This document shows, in pieces, positions 9,977 through 20,561 of a stretch of 64,000 nt of DNA; position 1 is the stretch's first letter; each line of letters begins with the position of its first letter. Source of the DNA: Pocillopora verrucosa (Eukaryota > Cnidaria > Anthozoa > Scleractinia > Pocilloporidae); the NCBI RefSeq assembly GCF_036669915.1, contig NC_089315.1:12295255-12359254 (forward strand), written 5' to 3'. The translations under genes were made by a program, and so were the position numbers. The notes under the pieces are model-generated. The model did no database searches. It was not told where the DNA came from and was given only the letters and a program-made list of their open reading frames with translations.

Positions 9977-11077
9977 TTAACATTTTGTACCATCTGTCTT
10001 AATCACCGGTTTATTCCTAAATAAAATTGTTTCTTTACTCAAGACAAAGCCTGTCGAGCTAGAGCTTTTTGCCGACTTTCTCCTATTTGCTAAAAGCTTA
10101 CAGCGAAGGAGTTTTAAACTAAAAATTAATTTGAATCCATCTCGAAAATTTGAGCTTTGTAGAGCATACAATAAAGGATTTAAAAACGAATTCGAGAAAA
10201 GTAAAAACCTGGAAATTCTGTGAAATAAATACAACATGTCGTACTTTTCCTTTATAGTTTTGACATTAACGAAGTTAAGAAACATGAAGTAAACTGCAAA
10301 TGGTAGAGAGCAGGTAGCGAATACAAATGTCAACCAGATAAGAAGGCGAGCGAGTTGTTTCTTTGCTTGCCGTTCAGCCTCCGTTACCGTTGATTCCGAG
10401 AAAACTGTTTTTGTGAAATATATTCCACGGATGATTGAAAAATAACAGAAGAAGAGTGTCAAGGAGCTTATGATTCCAAACCCAACACAAGTAAATATGA
10501 TGAAAGGTTTGTGAAGGAAATAACTATCTAGACTCCAGGGACGCGTGCAAGGATATTTGGTGGACGAGATGTCGTACGTATTGGCTTGAATATCTGGTAT
10601 GCACGAGATTAAGGCAAACAACCACAGCACTGCTATCACATATTTCACTTTATCTTTGTCTATCCTTAGATTAGAGCGGAAAGGTTTGAGAAGCGCTAGA
10701 TACCTTTCAACTGCGATCGTACAAACCGTAAGAACGGCGACGTTGATAGTGATCGGAACAATTGCATTTCCCGCAAACAGTTTGCAGATGAAATCCCCAA
10801 TGAATCCTTCTAAGTCAACGTGCGCCAGAGCGAAATCGTACGAACCAGGACAGAGGAGCAATGTCAGTAAATCGGCCACGGCTAAGTTCAGGAGGAGGTA
10901 GTTCGTCGTTGTGTGCATTGATGGCGTTTTTCGCACTATGGTAATTACCATAGCGTTACCGATTACACCCAGAACGGAAATAATTGAGTACAACACCGCA
11001 AAAATAACGTCCTGAGTTGTGGTGGAAGCCTCCGCCGGATGATGATGAGAATGTTCTTTTGTGATGTTGCTTTCCAT
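9977..11077 (-). CDS. class A GPCR, orphan peptide-receptor-like (subfamily B)
   Basis: Intact 366-residue seven-helix receptor, single coding exon with ATG start. Family landmarks: N41 in TM1, N-L-A-V-A-D69 in TM2, C98 at the top of TM3 paired with C177 in loop 2, E124-R125-Y126 in place of DRY, W152 in TM4, P259 in TM6 and N300-P-L-L-Y304. The toggle tryptophan of TM6 is absent (C-S-L-P), and TM5 lacks its usual proline. The N-terminus has an N-I-T sequon and a His cluster; the C-tail is Ser-rich and ends in Cys. It should couple to G proteins at the plasma membrane; the ligand is unknown. Closest relatives here are the genes at 56622 and 60533 and the dead copies inside the tandem array. 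Assignment to a peptide receptor type is only by general resemblance. Confidence 0.93.
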   Translation of the reverse strand: MESNITKEHSHHHPAEASTTTQDVIFAVLYSIISVLGVIGNAMVITIVRKTPSMHTTTNYLLLNLAVADLLTLLLCPGSYDFALAHVDLEGFIGDFICKLFAGNAIVPITINVAVLTVCTIAVERYLALLKPFRSNLRIDKDKVKYVIAVLWLFALISCIPDIQANTYDISSTKYPCTRPWSLDSYFLHKPFIIFTCVGFGIISSLTLFFCYFSIIRGIYFTKTVFSESTVTEAERQAKKQLARLLIWLTFVFATCSLPFAVYFMFLNFVNVKTIKEKYDMLYLFHRISRFLLFSNSFLNPLLYALQSSNFRDGFKLIFSLKLLRCKLLANRRKSAKSSSSTGFVLSKETILFRNKPVIKTDGTKC

Positions 11078-12493
11078 TTCTTTTGCCTTTCAAGTTATGG
11101 GTTTTCGTGCGCCACGGCACTGCCTTCAAAAATAATCGTGTTGAGATCACAAGTCGAATTTTTGGACTGTTGTCCGATTGTTTTTTTTTTACGATTGTTT
11201 TCTCTCTTTTTGAAGTTTTATGTCTCTAAATTTAAAAAGAAAACGACACCTTAATGAATTACTGAAGTGGCACACCGGCTGCTTCGCACCTCAATTTACA
11301 GTAGAGTAAGTAAATTAGCCAAGAATTGAAATCACACGTCACCATGGCTGCGTCGAATTATGACGAATCAGAGGCAGTATGCGAAAATAAATGTTAGCGG
11401 TACGTTGCTTACGAACAAATCACATTAATAATAATACAGCAAGACATGTGTGTTGGTTGACTTACATAGTTGAATATGATGCCTATAAGAGCTGAAGCGT
11501 GCTTGCTTTGCCAAAGTAAAACTCTCAGTTGCTAAGTTGTGACTCACGAACTAAGAAAATTTACTTGACGTTCTCTTCATCGAAAGATTGGCCTAACGCA
11601 CACGCTCTTAGCGCTACTCTTCGACTTCTGGAGACAATTTTTTCGTCTCTTCAGCGGTCTGTAAGGGAAAAGTATGAAATGCAGACTGTGACAAAGGTCA
11701 CAGTCTCGCCCGTCATCTTGCAATAATACTTCCACTGCATCTGTGTTTTTTACCTTCCTTGCTTTTGCGTTCGACGTGGGAACGTCGTTTACATTTGCGT
11801 CGTACGTGTGACTGAACCAGCCTTAAGTTCCTCCACGAGAAATTTTGAGTAAACTCGTAGATGCATGCATCAGAAAAGATACTGAACTCATATCTGCGTG
11901 CACACAAGGGCTCGCATTGGCAAAGCTCTTTACTCACAGTCTGAATATGTTGAAGCCTACGTAATTATAAACAACTCGGACCCGAGAATGTGCTTTTAAA
12001 TCTCTACAGTGATTTTTGATTGAAGCTGAATTTTTCATTCAAAGAAAATCAGATTATCCGAAATCTTCTATACCAGCAGCTTCCTCCTTAAAAAATTTTT
12101 TACCTTTCAATGAGGGTGGAAAATATTCCTTGACAGACTCCCTTTGTCATGGAGCTGAAAATTTTGTTTTTATAGCTGCAAGACTGATCATTAACGAAAT
12201 TTGTTAATGCTGACGACTTTACGTGGACCCTTCGAGAGAAAATAATAAAATATTAGAGGAATCCTACTCGTAAAGGCTTCTCTTAAGGAAGTTTCTCTGG
12301 CCAACCTAGAAGTCAATCTGACAGGATGGGACCTGGACCAGCGGGAAAAAATCGTGCCGTTTTGACCAACCACCCGTGGGTCTCGGATGATAGGTAGTAA
12401 AAAGATGAACCTGAAGAAAATGACAAAAATTTGCACAACTCTTTTAATACACGCTGTGCCTCAATAACGCGTTAGCGTCGTGCAAACGCTGGC
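11078..12493. other. intergenic region upstream of the first GPCR
   Basis: Divergent spacer between the minus-strand GPCR and the next plus-strand GPCR. It holds a short perfect inverted repeat at 11683-11706 (listed separately) and otherwise only short frames with no recognisable product. Promoters are expected here but no clear TATA or initiator was picked out. Confidence 0.5.
11683..11706. repeat. perfect 10-bp inverted repeat with AAAG spacer
   Basis: AGACTGTGAC, four-base spacer AAAG, then GTCACAGTCT. The right half includes AAAGGTCA, a nuclear-receptor half-site-like sequence. It lies about 600 bp upstream of the ATG of the minus-strand GPCR. Regulatory function is a guess. Confidence 0.5.
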
Positions 12494-12709
12494 TTAACCC
12501 CTTAACCCCCAAGAGTGTCTGGCATCTAATTTCTTCTTACAATATCACCCCTGAATCACAAACTAAGGTCATGACAAAGATGGAAATGATCAACAACTAC
12601 AGAAGCTCTGAATCGTTTGGCTAATTCTCCTTGTCAGCACCATAGGAAATGTATAAAGAACAGTATGGAGAATATACATACTGATGTGTAAAGGGTGTAA
12701 AGGGTTAAC
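12494..12709. mobile_element. MITE-like element with TTAACCCYTTA termini
   Basis: About 216 bp bounded by TTAACCCCTTAACCCCCA on the left and GTGTAAAGGGTTAAC on the right, which are imperfect inverted repeats of each other. It is non-coding. I recall near-identical short elements as very numerous in stony corals, but could not search. It resembles 7578-7789 and 54821-55034 in size, ends and the internal ATTCTCC. Confidence 0.6.
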
Positions 12710-14220
12710 TGGGTCAAGATTGAATATAAAAGAGGCCAAATAAAGACGTTTTAAAAAATATTCTTCCAAGATTTCTTTTCTTTTTACTTGAGTTTGGGCG
12801 AATTTATGTGGATTAAAGCGTGCACTTGAATCTTGAAGACGTCATCGAGAGAAAGCAGCTTCATTTCGTTCATTTTAAAACTTCAAATAAAACTACAATA
12901 CAATGCGCATCGAAATTTCGAAACTACTTTCCCTGTGGATCTAGATGAAGCGGGTCGATAACGCATTAAGGAAACAAAATACTGACAGGAATAACAATTT
13001 AACGAAGGTTATAGCGATATTTTCGCGCATTGGTAATCAAAAAGAAGATCTATCATTTTATCTTCATATTCATTTTGCAAAATCCAAGATAGATAACTGA
13101 TAGCGCTAGCACTATAGGAAAAAAGTGGGGCCTCTAATCTTTTGGAAGAAAAGAGAATCACAGTACCGCATGCTTTGGTTAAGATTAGAACTCAAGGTTA
13201 TCCAGAATTAAATGCAAAAACTGCTAAAATACATTCCACGAATTTACTAATCTATCTTACCAGTCAACCGTGTTACCCTTCTAATTTGCATTCAAAAGGT
13301 GCGAGTAAACTTACATAATTTGTATTTCTTTAAAGTAGTTTGGCACAGAAAACATTTGAGTTTGTAATTCCATAACCAATCAACTCAGTAAAAGGCAAAC
13401 TATGTTCACCAGGAATTGAGGGATTTATTTAATTTGTTTTCCGGTGGTCCGCTACAGAAAGAAAATGCTTATTTTAAGCGACGTTTGTTTAACACCTTTC
13501 TGTCTGGCAAAAAGCTGTTCAAATACCTGAAAGTGGACCTCAAAGGCTCAAGGTCCGCATGTGTTATCAGTGGCACTAAATAATGCCACACTGAAGAGTG
13601 CAATCGTTGAATAGTTCGATAATATACTTTCCTGTAGTTTTGGTTACTTTTCAGATTATTTGGCGGAAATTTGTTCTAAGATGTCGGAAGAATGAAAAAG
13701 GGCCAATTGACTTTTTAATGGACTTTTCACACTCCTTTCTCTCTCAAAAAAATAATTGTTGGGTTGACAATGATGGTTTCGACGACTACGATTTTGGCTC
13801 ATTGCCTTGTAATTAATCAGGAGATTCATTTTGTAATACAAATAATGGAAATATTCATGCTCTCGCGTTTTTTCCACGGGGCGTTCGGCCGCACGAACTC
13901 TCATCAGGATAAAAAAACACCGAACAAAAGCGTAACTATTGATTTTTAATGTTGCCTTGCTACTTAATTGTTTTTATGGACACCTGTCATGGAAATCACC
14001 GGCTCATCGACTGCGGCCATCTATTAACATTTTAGTCCTTTAGGACTTCGCTCAAAACTGTTTATTCATTTATCGCTAGGACGGAACAGGGGGCGAAGAA
14101 ATTTTCTTCAAATGACCGCTTTTTCTCGTAGTTTTAAGTGATTCTTCGGAGCGTTTAGTCTCAGTGGATCATCAAAGAACGCGGTTTGTGATTTTCCGAT
14201 CTTTTTCAGTCTCTTTTACG
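12710..14220. other. intergenic region upstream of GPCR 14221
   Basis: AT-rich spacer with no supported gene. TTTTTCAG at about 14201-14208, 12 bp before the ATG, could be a 5' UTR 3' splice site, as in the array genes. Confidence 0.45.
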
Positions 14221-15255
14221 ATGGATGAAAGTTATTCAAATAGATCCCATGGACCTTCAAAAACAACTTCACAAGACATCGTTTTTGCCACGTTATACTC
14301 GTTCATGGTGTTTTTCGGCGTGGTAGGAAATGGCGTGGTGATAGCTATCGTTCGCAAAACGCCTTCGATGCGCACGACAACAAATTATCTTCTGCTAAAT
14401 TTAGCTGTGGCCGATCTATTAACATTACTTCTTTGTCCTGGTATCTATGACTTTGCTTTAAACTCTTTGAGGATAAACCCCACACTGGGTGACATCGTCT
14501 GCAAACTTTTTACTGGAAATGCCGTCGTTTGCATCACATTCGACGCGTCCGTGTTGACTCTATGCGTTATTGCCGTGGAGCGATATGTAGCAATTGTCAA
14601 ACCTTTTAAAAGTAGCAGTTGGAACATTTCGTCTAAGAACACGAAGTTGGTCATAGTCGTGATTTGGATACTGTCATTCATCTTGAGTTTCCCCGACAGT
14701 TTGTGGACAATGTACAAGAAGGATCCCAACTCGAGGTATCCATGCACTCGTCCATGGACACTGGAACACGAGTCGACTGTTAAGGCCTACATTATTGCTC
14801 ACTGTCTCGTCATGATCGTATTTCCCTCCATTTTGATTTCATTTTGTTATCTCTCGATTCTTAAAGTGCTCAAGTGGGATTTGTCAGACCCAGCGGTAGA
14901 CGAAGCTGAAAAGAACAGTATGAAAAGACTTTTAAAGCTTCTTGTCTCTTTAGCAGCGGCTTTTTGCGCGCTCTGTTTGCCGTTTGCGTGCTTCTTTATG
15001 TATGTTACTGCGATCACAGACGTTCAAATTAAGCAAGATTTCGTACAATTGTTTCTCGCTCACAGAATTGTCCGGTTATTAATATTTTTTAATTCTTTCA
15101 TAAATCCGCTGTTGTACGCTGCACAGAGCGCAAACTACAGAAAGGCAATGGATGGAATTTGCTGCTGCACTGGAGACGTTGACTCTGGGCGCCAAGCCAT
15201 GAAACTGATAAACATAACTTCACCTGCTGGAGTTGGTGAGAAAGTCTCAGTGTAA
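14221..15255 (+). CDS. class A GPCR, orphan (subfamily A, single copy)
   Basis: Intact 344-residue receptor. The frame is open further upstream, but only from a GTG, so the ATG at 14221 (M-D-E-S-Y-S) is taken as the start. Landmarks: N37, L-A-V-A-D65, C94 with C175, E120-R-Y122, W149, TM5 proline in V-F-P-S, P254 in L-C-L-P (no toggle Trp), N295-P-L-L-Y299. N7-R-S is a glycosylation sequon. After helix 8 comes C314-C-C316, a likely palmitoylation site. The tail ends V-S-V. It is the closest single-copy relative of the four array receptors (shared L-W-T after TM4, Y-P-C-T-R-P-W-T, M-K-R-L-L-K-L-L), and sits directly upstream of the array in the same orientation, so it or a sister probably seeded the array. 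Ligand unknown. Confidence 0.93.
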   Translation: MDESYSNRSHGPSKTTSQDIVFATLYSFMVFFGVVGNGVVIAIVRKTPSMRTTTNYLLLNLAVADLLTLLLCPGIYDFALNSLRINPTLGDIVCKLFTGNAVVCITFDASVLTLCVIAVERYVAIVKPFKSSSWNISSKNTKLVIVVIWILSFILSFPDSLWTMYKKDPNSRYPCTRPWTLEHESTVKAYIIAHCLVMIVFPSILISFCYLSILKVLKWDLSDPAVDEAEKNSMKRLLKLLVSLAAAFCALCLPFACFFMYVTAITDVQIKQDFVQLFLAHRIVRLLIFFNSFINPLLYAAQSANYRKAMDGICCCTGDVDSGRQAMKLINITSPAGVGEKVSV

Positions 15256-15630
15256 AGATTGTGACAGTTTTACCCGTGAGAGAGAATGATAACAAACCAG
15301 CTGCAGAACTGAATGACGAGTTAAGTTACAACAAAAAAACAATCAAAGAAAGCATTAGTCGCGTGTCATGAACTTTTTTCTGTTTTTGCAGATTGATTTA
15401 ATCGACAGAAGCTGTGGAATTTAATTCCCCTAAATATTTTTCAAAAACGACCGTAAATACTGCAATTCAACATCGCTAAAAGTGTTGAGAGATATGATTT
15501 TGTTTGCGTTGGATTTTATTTGACCATACACTTTCTTTGTCCCCAACGGAGTAACACGTATTTCACTATCTGATGTTTTCCAATAGCTACACTGATAACA
15601 AAGACTTGGTTTTAGCATGACGCTTGCCGC
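15256..15630. other. 3' flank of GPCR 14221 up to the array
   Basis: Unique sequence between the GPCR stop and the first array unit; presumably the 3' UTR. No AATAAA was noted. Homology to the other unit boundaries begins at about 15631 in an AAAAATTGGCC stretch. Confidence 0.5.
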
Positions 15631-16475
15631 AAAAATTGGCCATTAGTCTCTCCCTCTGCTTCCAATATTATGAACGCTAAAAATAATATATTTTCCCAAG
15701 CCGTGAGCAAGAGATTTATTGCAAAGAATTCTCCAGGCTTGATTTTTTAAAGCAGAGAGTGAGATTAGATTTCATTTTATGCATCTGCCGTTCAGACGGC
15801 ATACCTCATAGTGCCGAGATAAATCATTTTTAAACTCGCTAATACTTAAACAAGATAACAGCGGGTTACTTAGTGATGAGATTGAAGGGATAAAACTATC
15901 AAAACCGCAATTATGCTGAAGGAGTTTCTGCTAAGATGATAATTCCTTGAAGTTAATCCATGTTTGAAAACTCGATAATATGCTGAATACATAATATGTT
16001 TATACTGTTTTCTCACCTTGTTCTCACAAATAAGGCTTTCGTACAAAGCGATTAGCCGGTACCATTGCTACAATGTATTATACTACGAGACTCGATAAGG
16101 CTTATAGTAAGTGATGATTGATTCTAGGAGAAAGGTGGATCGTTCTACTCCCAAATTGATTTTGCTGGTGTTGATACAAATTTTTCAACACCTTTTAGAG
16201 GAATCTGTAAGTGAGAAAGCAAGCCATCCTTGGTCTGTTGTTGAATGCCGTCGTGAAAGTCAACTTTATTGAAAAAACATCATCCAATAAAAGATCAAAA
16301 TATACAAGGCGTGATAAAAGTTATCGCACACTCATAAATAAAAATCTATTGTGAAAAGATGTCCAGAGCCCCTAAGGATATAAAATATTTTACACGGTGC
16401 TTTACGAAAAAAAATTACAAATAACACGTGTCTACTTTCCAATCACATTTGCGATTGCTTCCCTGCTAAAAGGGC

Positions 16476-17940
16476 TCAACTAAAATTTGGTTGTTTTGGA
16501 ACCTTTACACATAACACTGCTGATCTTAACAAGTTAAAAGATAGTTTCTCTCTCAGCCATTGATTTACAATGCTATAATCAATCTGCTTCTTGTCAGATA
16601 GCTTCAGGGCTAGTTCGGAAAGAATTCGCTCGGTTTCTCTGCAGGAGAGGACTGAAGGAGTCATGCGCGACTTCAATGATTCGCTGGTTGTAATATTTTT
16701 TGTTATCGTTCTCATTGCTCGAGAGAGTGGTGTCAAGTTTCTGGTTTAAGTGGCTCTTTGTGAAAGGGTTAAAAACCCTGACTTCAAAAGAGACACTTTG
16801 CCAAAAAATTGCGCGCACTTACATCCAAACGAGCTTTGTCAGAGGAGTTAACTACTGGTTAACACTTCTCCTGTCAGGGTCTGAAGGTGGGGCTTGACTT
16901 CAACATCATGACATATATACATCTTTGAGAAGAGGTGCAAACAAACCTCGCACCTTGTCATGCCTCTTATGGACAAATCCGCCTTTCATACGCGACATTG
17001 CATGATCAACGTCGAATCTCTTGCCACATGGACATGTAGATGGGAGATGTTCAGATGTTCGGTGTGCAGCGGTAACTAAGGCTGAACACATCGTAAAATC
17101 CCATTTTGTTCAGGTCCAACTTCACTGACTTTAACCGAAATCATTGCAAAATAACTCGAGGCACCCTTCATCATTCCCAGGTCGTTTTCCCTCAGTTTTT
17201 CTGGGTTCATCTTCTCACAGAGCTTCTGTAGGATGGTGTTATTTAGTTCTTCTCTGGTATTGGCAAGCACCAAGATTCTCCTCTACCCATATGCATCTAA
17301 GCCAGAGGGCCCACTAGACCCCCTTGTCTTTAGGGCTGCATTTGCAATGGTAGATTCTGTTTCAAACATAACAGGGTCGACAAACGGCGGATGGTCATCC
17401 ATTAACAGTGATGGATCGGCTTCCCTTGCGTCTGGGTGTTTCCATTTAAGCTCATTTATGGTGCTTTGGGATGGAGGGAATACACCTCTATTACTCTGTT
17501 GATCCAAGAGTTTCTTAGCAGTATTTATCTTTCCTTCAAGCACAAGCTTAGCAAAGGTTTTGGCTAACTGCTCTTCGTATGGACCCTTGAGGTTTGTTAG
17601 CAATTTGGCTTGAGTCGCATTACCCTCACGAAAGAATTCATAACATATGCCAAGTTCCCATTGTGTCAAATGCCTTAAATAAAACTGGGAGTGTTCCTTT
17701 GCTTCTGACTTGAATGTTGACTTCTGGAGAAGTAAGGCAGGCATCACTATGAGGACTTTTAATGCAGTATCTTTAAACTCGATGGCATCTTAGTTCCAAA
17801 ACTCGATCCACTTTGTTGTTTCAGAGATAAATTTCTTTCCCCGCGCAGCTCTTCCCGGGAGTTTGAATAAATTCCTTCTCCAGAATACGATTTTCTCATA
17901 TATCTCATCGACCTTATGGTGGACTTCATCTTTAGTATAA
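16476..17940 (-). mobile_element. retroelement remnant with RT core missing, unit 1
   Basis: Minus-strand coding debris. Its start (about 17937) reads E-V-H-H-K-V-D-E-I, then W-R-R-N-L-F-K-L, M-P-A-L-L-L-Q-K, and G-P-S-G-L-D-A-Y-G. The 3' part has C-P-C-G-K-R-F-D-V-D-H-A-M, G-G-F-V-H-K-R-H, then V-R-V-F-N-P-F and S-F-N-L-L-R-S-A-V-L-C before TGA at 16476-16478. From memory these are the N- and C-terminal ends of a cnidarian retroelement protein that normally has a reverse transcriptase between them and a zinc-knuckle plus nuclease-like end. Here only about 50-100 residues separate the two ends. Several stops and frameshifts, including TAG after A-Y-G, make it dead. Confidence 0.7.
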
Positions 17941-19268
17941 TATTCCCATATTTCCTACTGTAACATTGACAAACGCTTGTGCTTAATCTTGCTGAACAGT
18001 CTGCACTCGCGCGGTCAACTCTGCTGGTGAAGATCGCTTTCTGCAGCTATTTCTGTAACGTAAATAATTGAGCAGAGTCCCAGGCAATGCTGTCCTTTGT
18101 CGTAATACCAGTATCAAACATAGCCAAGTTACATAAGCGACTTGATCATTAACTTCAAACTTTCTTCAATGAAAGAAAAGAAAATTTACTTTGCGCTCTT
18201 AAAAAGGTTCCTAATTTCTTAAGTTGAATACATATAGAAAGTCGTCTGTGAGTTTGAGATACAATAACGTTTGGTGAAACAGACATCTAGGTCGGTGACA
18301 TATTACAACTTTCAAGGTAAAACTGTTGCCCTAACAACTCGAATTCAAAATAAGATTCAGGTGCTCTTCGTTCGACTCAGGCTCACAAAATATGACAAGC
18401 TGATATATGAATAATTCTTCCGACCATCATCACAGATCTTTGGTCGCGACACTCGCATTTAAAACATGGATTTTTACCAGCTATCGTCGACCGTGTCGAT
18501 GTTATGGTTCAAAAAATCTCGAAAAGAAATTAAAAAACTCTTTTTTTTGGAAAAGATTAGAATATCACAACAATTGCATTTGCGTTGTGCGATTAGTATC
18601 TGATTATCTCCAGGCGTTTTATTAAAACCTTCGACTGGCTCGAAACGCACTTAAGGGACTCTTGTGTTTAAAGATATCTAAAAATTTGAATAGCATGACA
18701 ACGGAAGTGTTCTTACAAATTAGACGTATTCATTGTGTAACTTCTGCCAACTATCACCAGCCATTTTTATGAACGGTTCAACACAGCCACGAAAGCAATT
18801 AAAAATCTATTTTTGTCACATGAAACTGAAATTGAATAGCACGCATTCATTATTATGGAGAGAGATATTTGATAAATGCCGTCTCAAAAATAAGTTATTG
18901 TAGAACATTTTCACTATTTTTTAAAGACAGCATTTCGTTGTAAATCTTTTAATGTGACAGAAAATTTTACTGAAAATTTGGAGGCCTCAGAACAGTACCT
19001 GTCAGAGCGGGACGAAACGATATTTGTTTTACAAGTTTCTCCCCCGTAAAAATGCGATTGCAAGTCTCATACTTCACAATCAGTTCTTGAAAAAGACACT
19101 TAAAAATCAAACGTTAAGTCGAGGTACCCAAAATACTTTCATGAAAACGAAGGGAATTATTTATTAATTTTAAACAGTCATGTAGAAAGTTCAGATGCCA
19201 TTCTTATGATAAATTAGCTTATTTATGGTAAACACCTGTCACTTACGAGTAAGAAGACGACAAGAGAA
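17941..19268. other. unit 1 spacer between retroelement and GPCR relic
   Basis: Conserved in all four units but with no convincing coding frame. The 72-89-codon frame at 18407 changes or breaks between units, as expected for non-coding DNA. It lacks a stretch of about 18 bp near 18574 that units 2-4 have. Over about 18000-18100 its closest match is unit 4. Confidence 0.6.
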
Positions 19269-19418
19269 ATGAAAGATAACAGCACAAATGAACTTCGATC
19301 AACAGACAGTGGCACCATTACAGTTTTAGCTACTTTATACACGTTCGTTGCTGTTTTCGGCGTTGTCGGTAATACTATCGCGATAACCATAACACGAAGA
19401 ACCCCTGCTGTGAACTAA
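19269..19418 (+). pseudogene. GPCR relic, TM1 only, unit 1
   Basis: ATG start and 49 codons covering the N-terminus and TM1 (V-F-G-V-V-G-N-T-I-A-I-T-I-T-R-R-T-P) of the same dead receptor seen at 27029 and 44899. A 12-bp in-frame deletion removes A-P-D-I just before TM1. After R-R-T-P the sequence jumps to the 5' UTR exon of the next GPCR and hits TAA. It therefore forms an upstream open frame about 110 bp before the live receptor's ATG. Confidence 0.8.
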
Positions 19419-19425
19419 ACGCAAG

Positions 19426-19528
19426 GTATAGTAAAGACATTTCAAACACACGGATGCTGAACGAAATTTTTAATATTTGGTTAGGAGTCACGATTAGTTA
19501 AAGGAAGCTAACGCAAGTTTATTTTCAG
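19426..19528 (+). other. putative 103-bp 5' UTR intron, unit 1
   Basis: Donor CAAG|GTATAG and acceptor TTTATTTTCAG|G immediately before the GPCR ATG. Exactly 103 bp in all four units, with both splice sites conserved. Splicing would leave the ATG one base after the junction. Confidence 0.5.
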
Positions 19529-19529
19529 G

Positions 19530-20561
19530 ATGAACGGAAGCAACATTACCGCTTCTCCACTTATCACCACTTACGATGTCGTTTTTGCCACGTTGTACTC
19601 TTCCATTGTGTTCTTCGGCGTCACGGCAAATGGCATAATCATCACCATTGTAAGGAAAACACGAACCATGCACGCAACAACAAACTATCTGTTGATGAAC
19701 TTGGCTATAGCCGATTTTCTATCGTTGTTATTTTGTCCGGGTTTCTACGACTTTGCACTACACAAGTTTCATTTGGGCTCCGGGACACTGGGTGACATCT
19801 TTTGCAAGTTTATTGCAGGAAATGCAATCGTTTGTGTCTCTTTCGATGCCTCTGTGTTAACTCTGTGTGCCATTGCAATGGAGCGCTACCTTGGTATTGT
19901 CAAACCTTTCAACAAACGTTGGGTTCTGACGAAAAAGAATGTAAAGTTTATTATTCTTGTTATTTGGGTCACAGCTTTTTTTTCAAGCTTTCCAGATACG
20001 CTATGGACGAAGCCCAATAACGAAGACACGCCGTGGCGGTATCCCTGCACGCGTCCATGGACAGTTAAGAACCAGACTTGGAACGTCAAAGCTTACATCC
20101 TTGGCCATTCTGTCGCTCTAATTGTGCTCCCTTCAATTTTTCTTTGCTTTTGCTATATTTCAAGTTCCGCAGCACTTAAGTCAAGCGCAGGTGAACCGGA
20201 TGAAGATCCCGCTAGCAAACGGAACATGAAAAGGCTCTTAAAGCTTCTCATCTCGTTAGCTTTGGCATTTTGCTTACTCTGCCTTCCATTTGCTGTCTTC
20301 TTTTTATATGTCACCGCGCTCGCCCCTAGTCATTTAGAGCAAAGTTTTAAACCGTTGTTTCTGGCACATAGAATCGTTCGTTTTTTGCTATTTTCTAACT
20401 CATTCGTAAACCCTCTTCTTTACGCTGCTCAAAGCAAAAACTACAGAAAAGTTTTATTTCAGAAACTTCGCCTTAAAAACAACACACGTAACACAGAAAT
20501 CGAAGCCGCAGTCAGAGCCAGAGCGGAGAAACATAGAGTATATTATGAAACAGCCGTCTAA
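19530..20561 (+). CDS. class A GPCR, array copy 1
   Basis: Intact 343-residue seven-helix receptor. Landmarks: N-G-S and N-I-T sequons at the N-terminus, N34 in TM1, L-A-I-A-D62, C92 with C173, E118-R-Y120, W146, N181-Q-T in loop 2, TM5 P201, P253 in L-C-L-P (no toggle Trp), N294-P-L-L-Y298. Intracellular loop 3 is acidic then basic (E-P-D-E-D-P-A-S-K-R). The C-terminus E-T-A-V fits a class I PDZ ligand. It differs from copy 3 at about 15 positions, several in TM4 and loop 2 (F-F-S-S-F, K-P-N-N-E-D-T). It has an unusual A in M-H-A-T-T-N where all others have T. Ligand unknown; plasma-membrane signalling role inferred from family. Confidence 0.94.
   Translation: MNGSNITASPLITTYDVVFATLYSSIVFFGVTANGIIITIVRKTRTMHATTNYLLMNLAIADFLSLLFCPGFYDFALHKFHLGSGTLGDIFCKFIAGNAIVCVSFDASVLTLCAIAMERYLGIVKPFNKRWVLTKKNVKFIILVIWVTAFFSSFPDTLWTKPNNEDTPWRYPCTRPWTVKNQTWNVKAYILGHSVALIVLPSIFLCFCYISSSAALKSSAGEPDEDPASKRNMKRLLKLLISLALAFCLLCLPFAVFFLYVTALAPSHLEQSFKPLFLAHRIVRFLLFSNSFVNPLLYAAQSKNYRKVLFQKLRLKNNTRNTEIEAAVRARAEKHRVYYETAV

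Noticed and set aside
14164-14220. Upstream extension of the GPCR at 14221 by 19 codons
   Set aside because: The extension starts at GTG, not ATG, and precedes the normal receptor N-terminus. It probably spans a 5' UTR splice site.
18407-18625. 72-89-codon plus-strand frame repeated in all units (also at 26146, 36166, 44016)
   Set aside because: It is frameshifted or truncated differently in each unit and has no protein-like conservation. It follows from recent duplication only.
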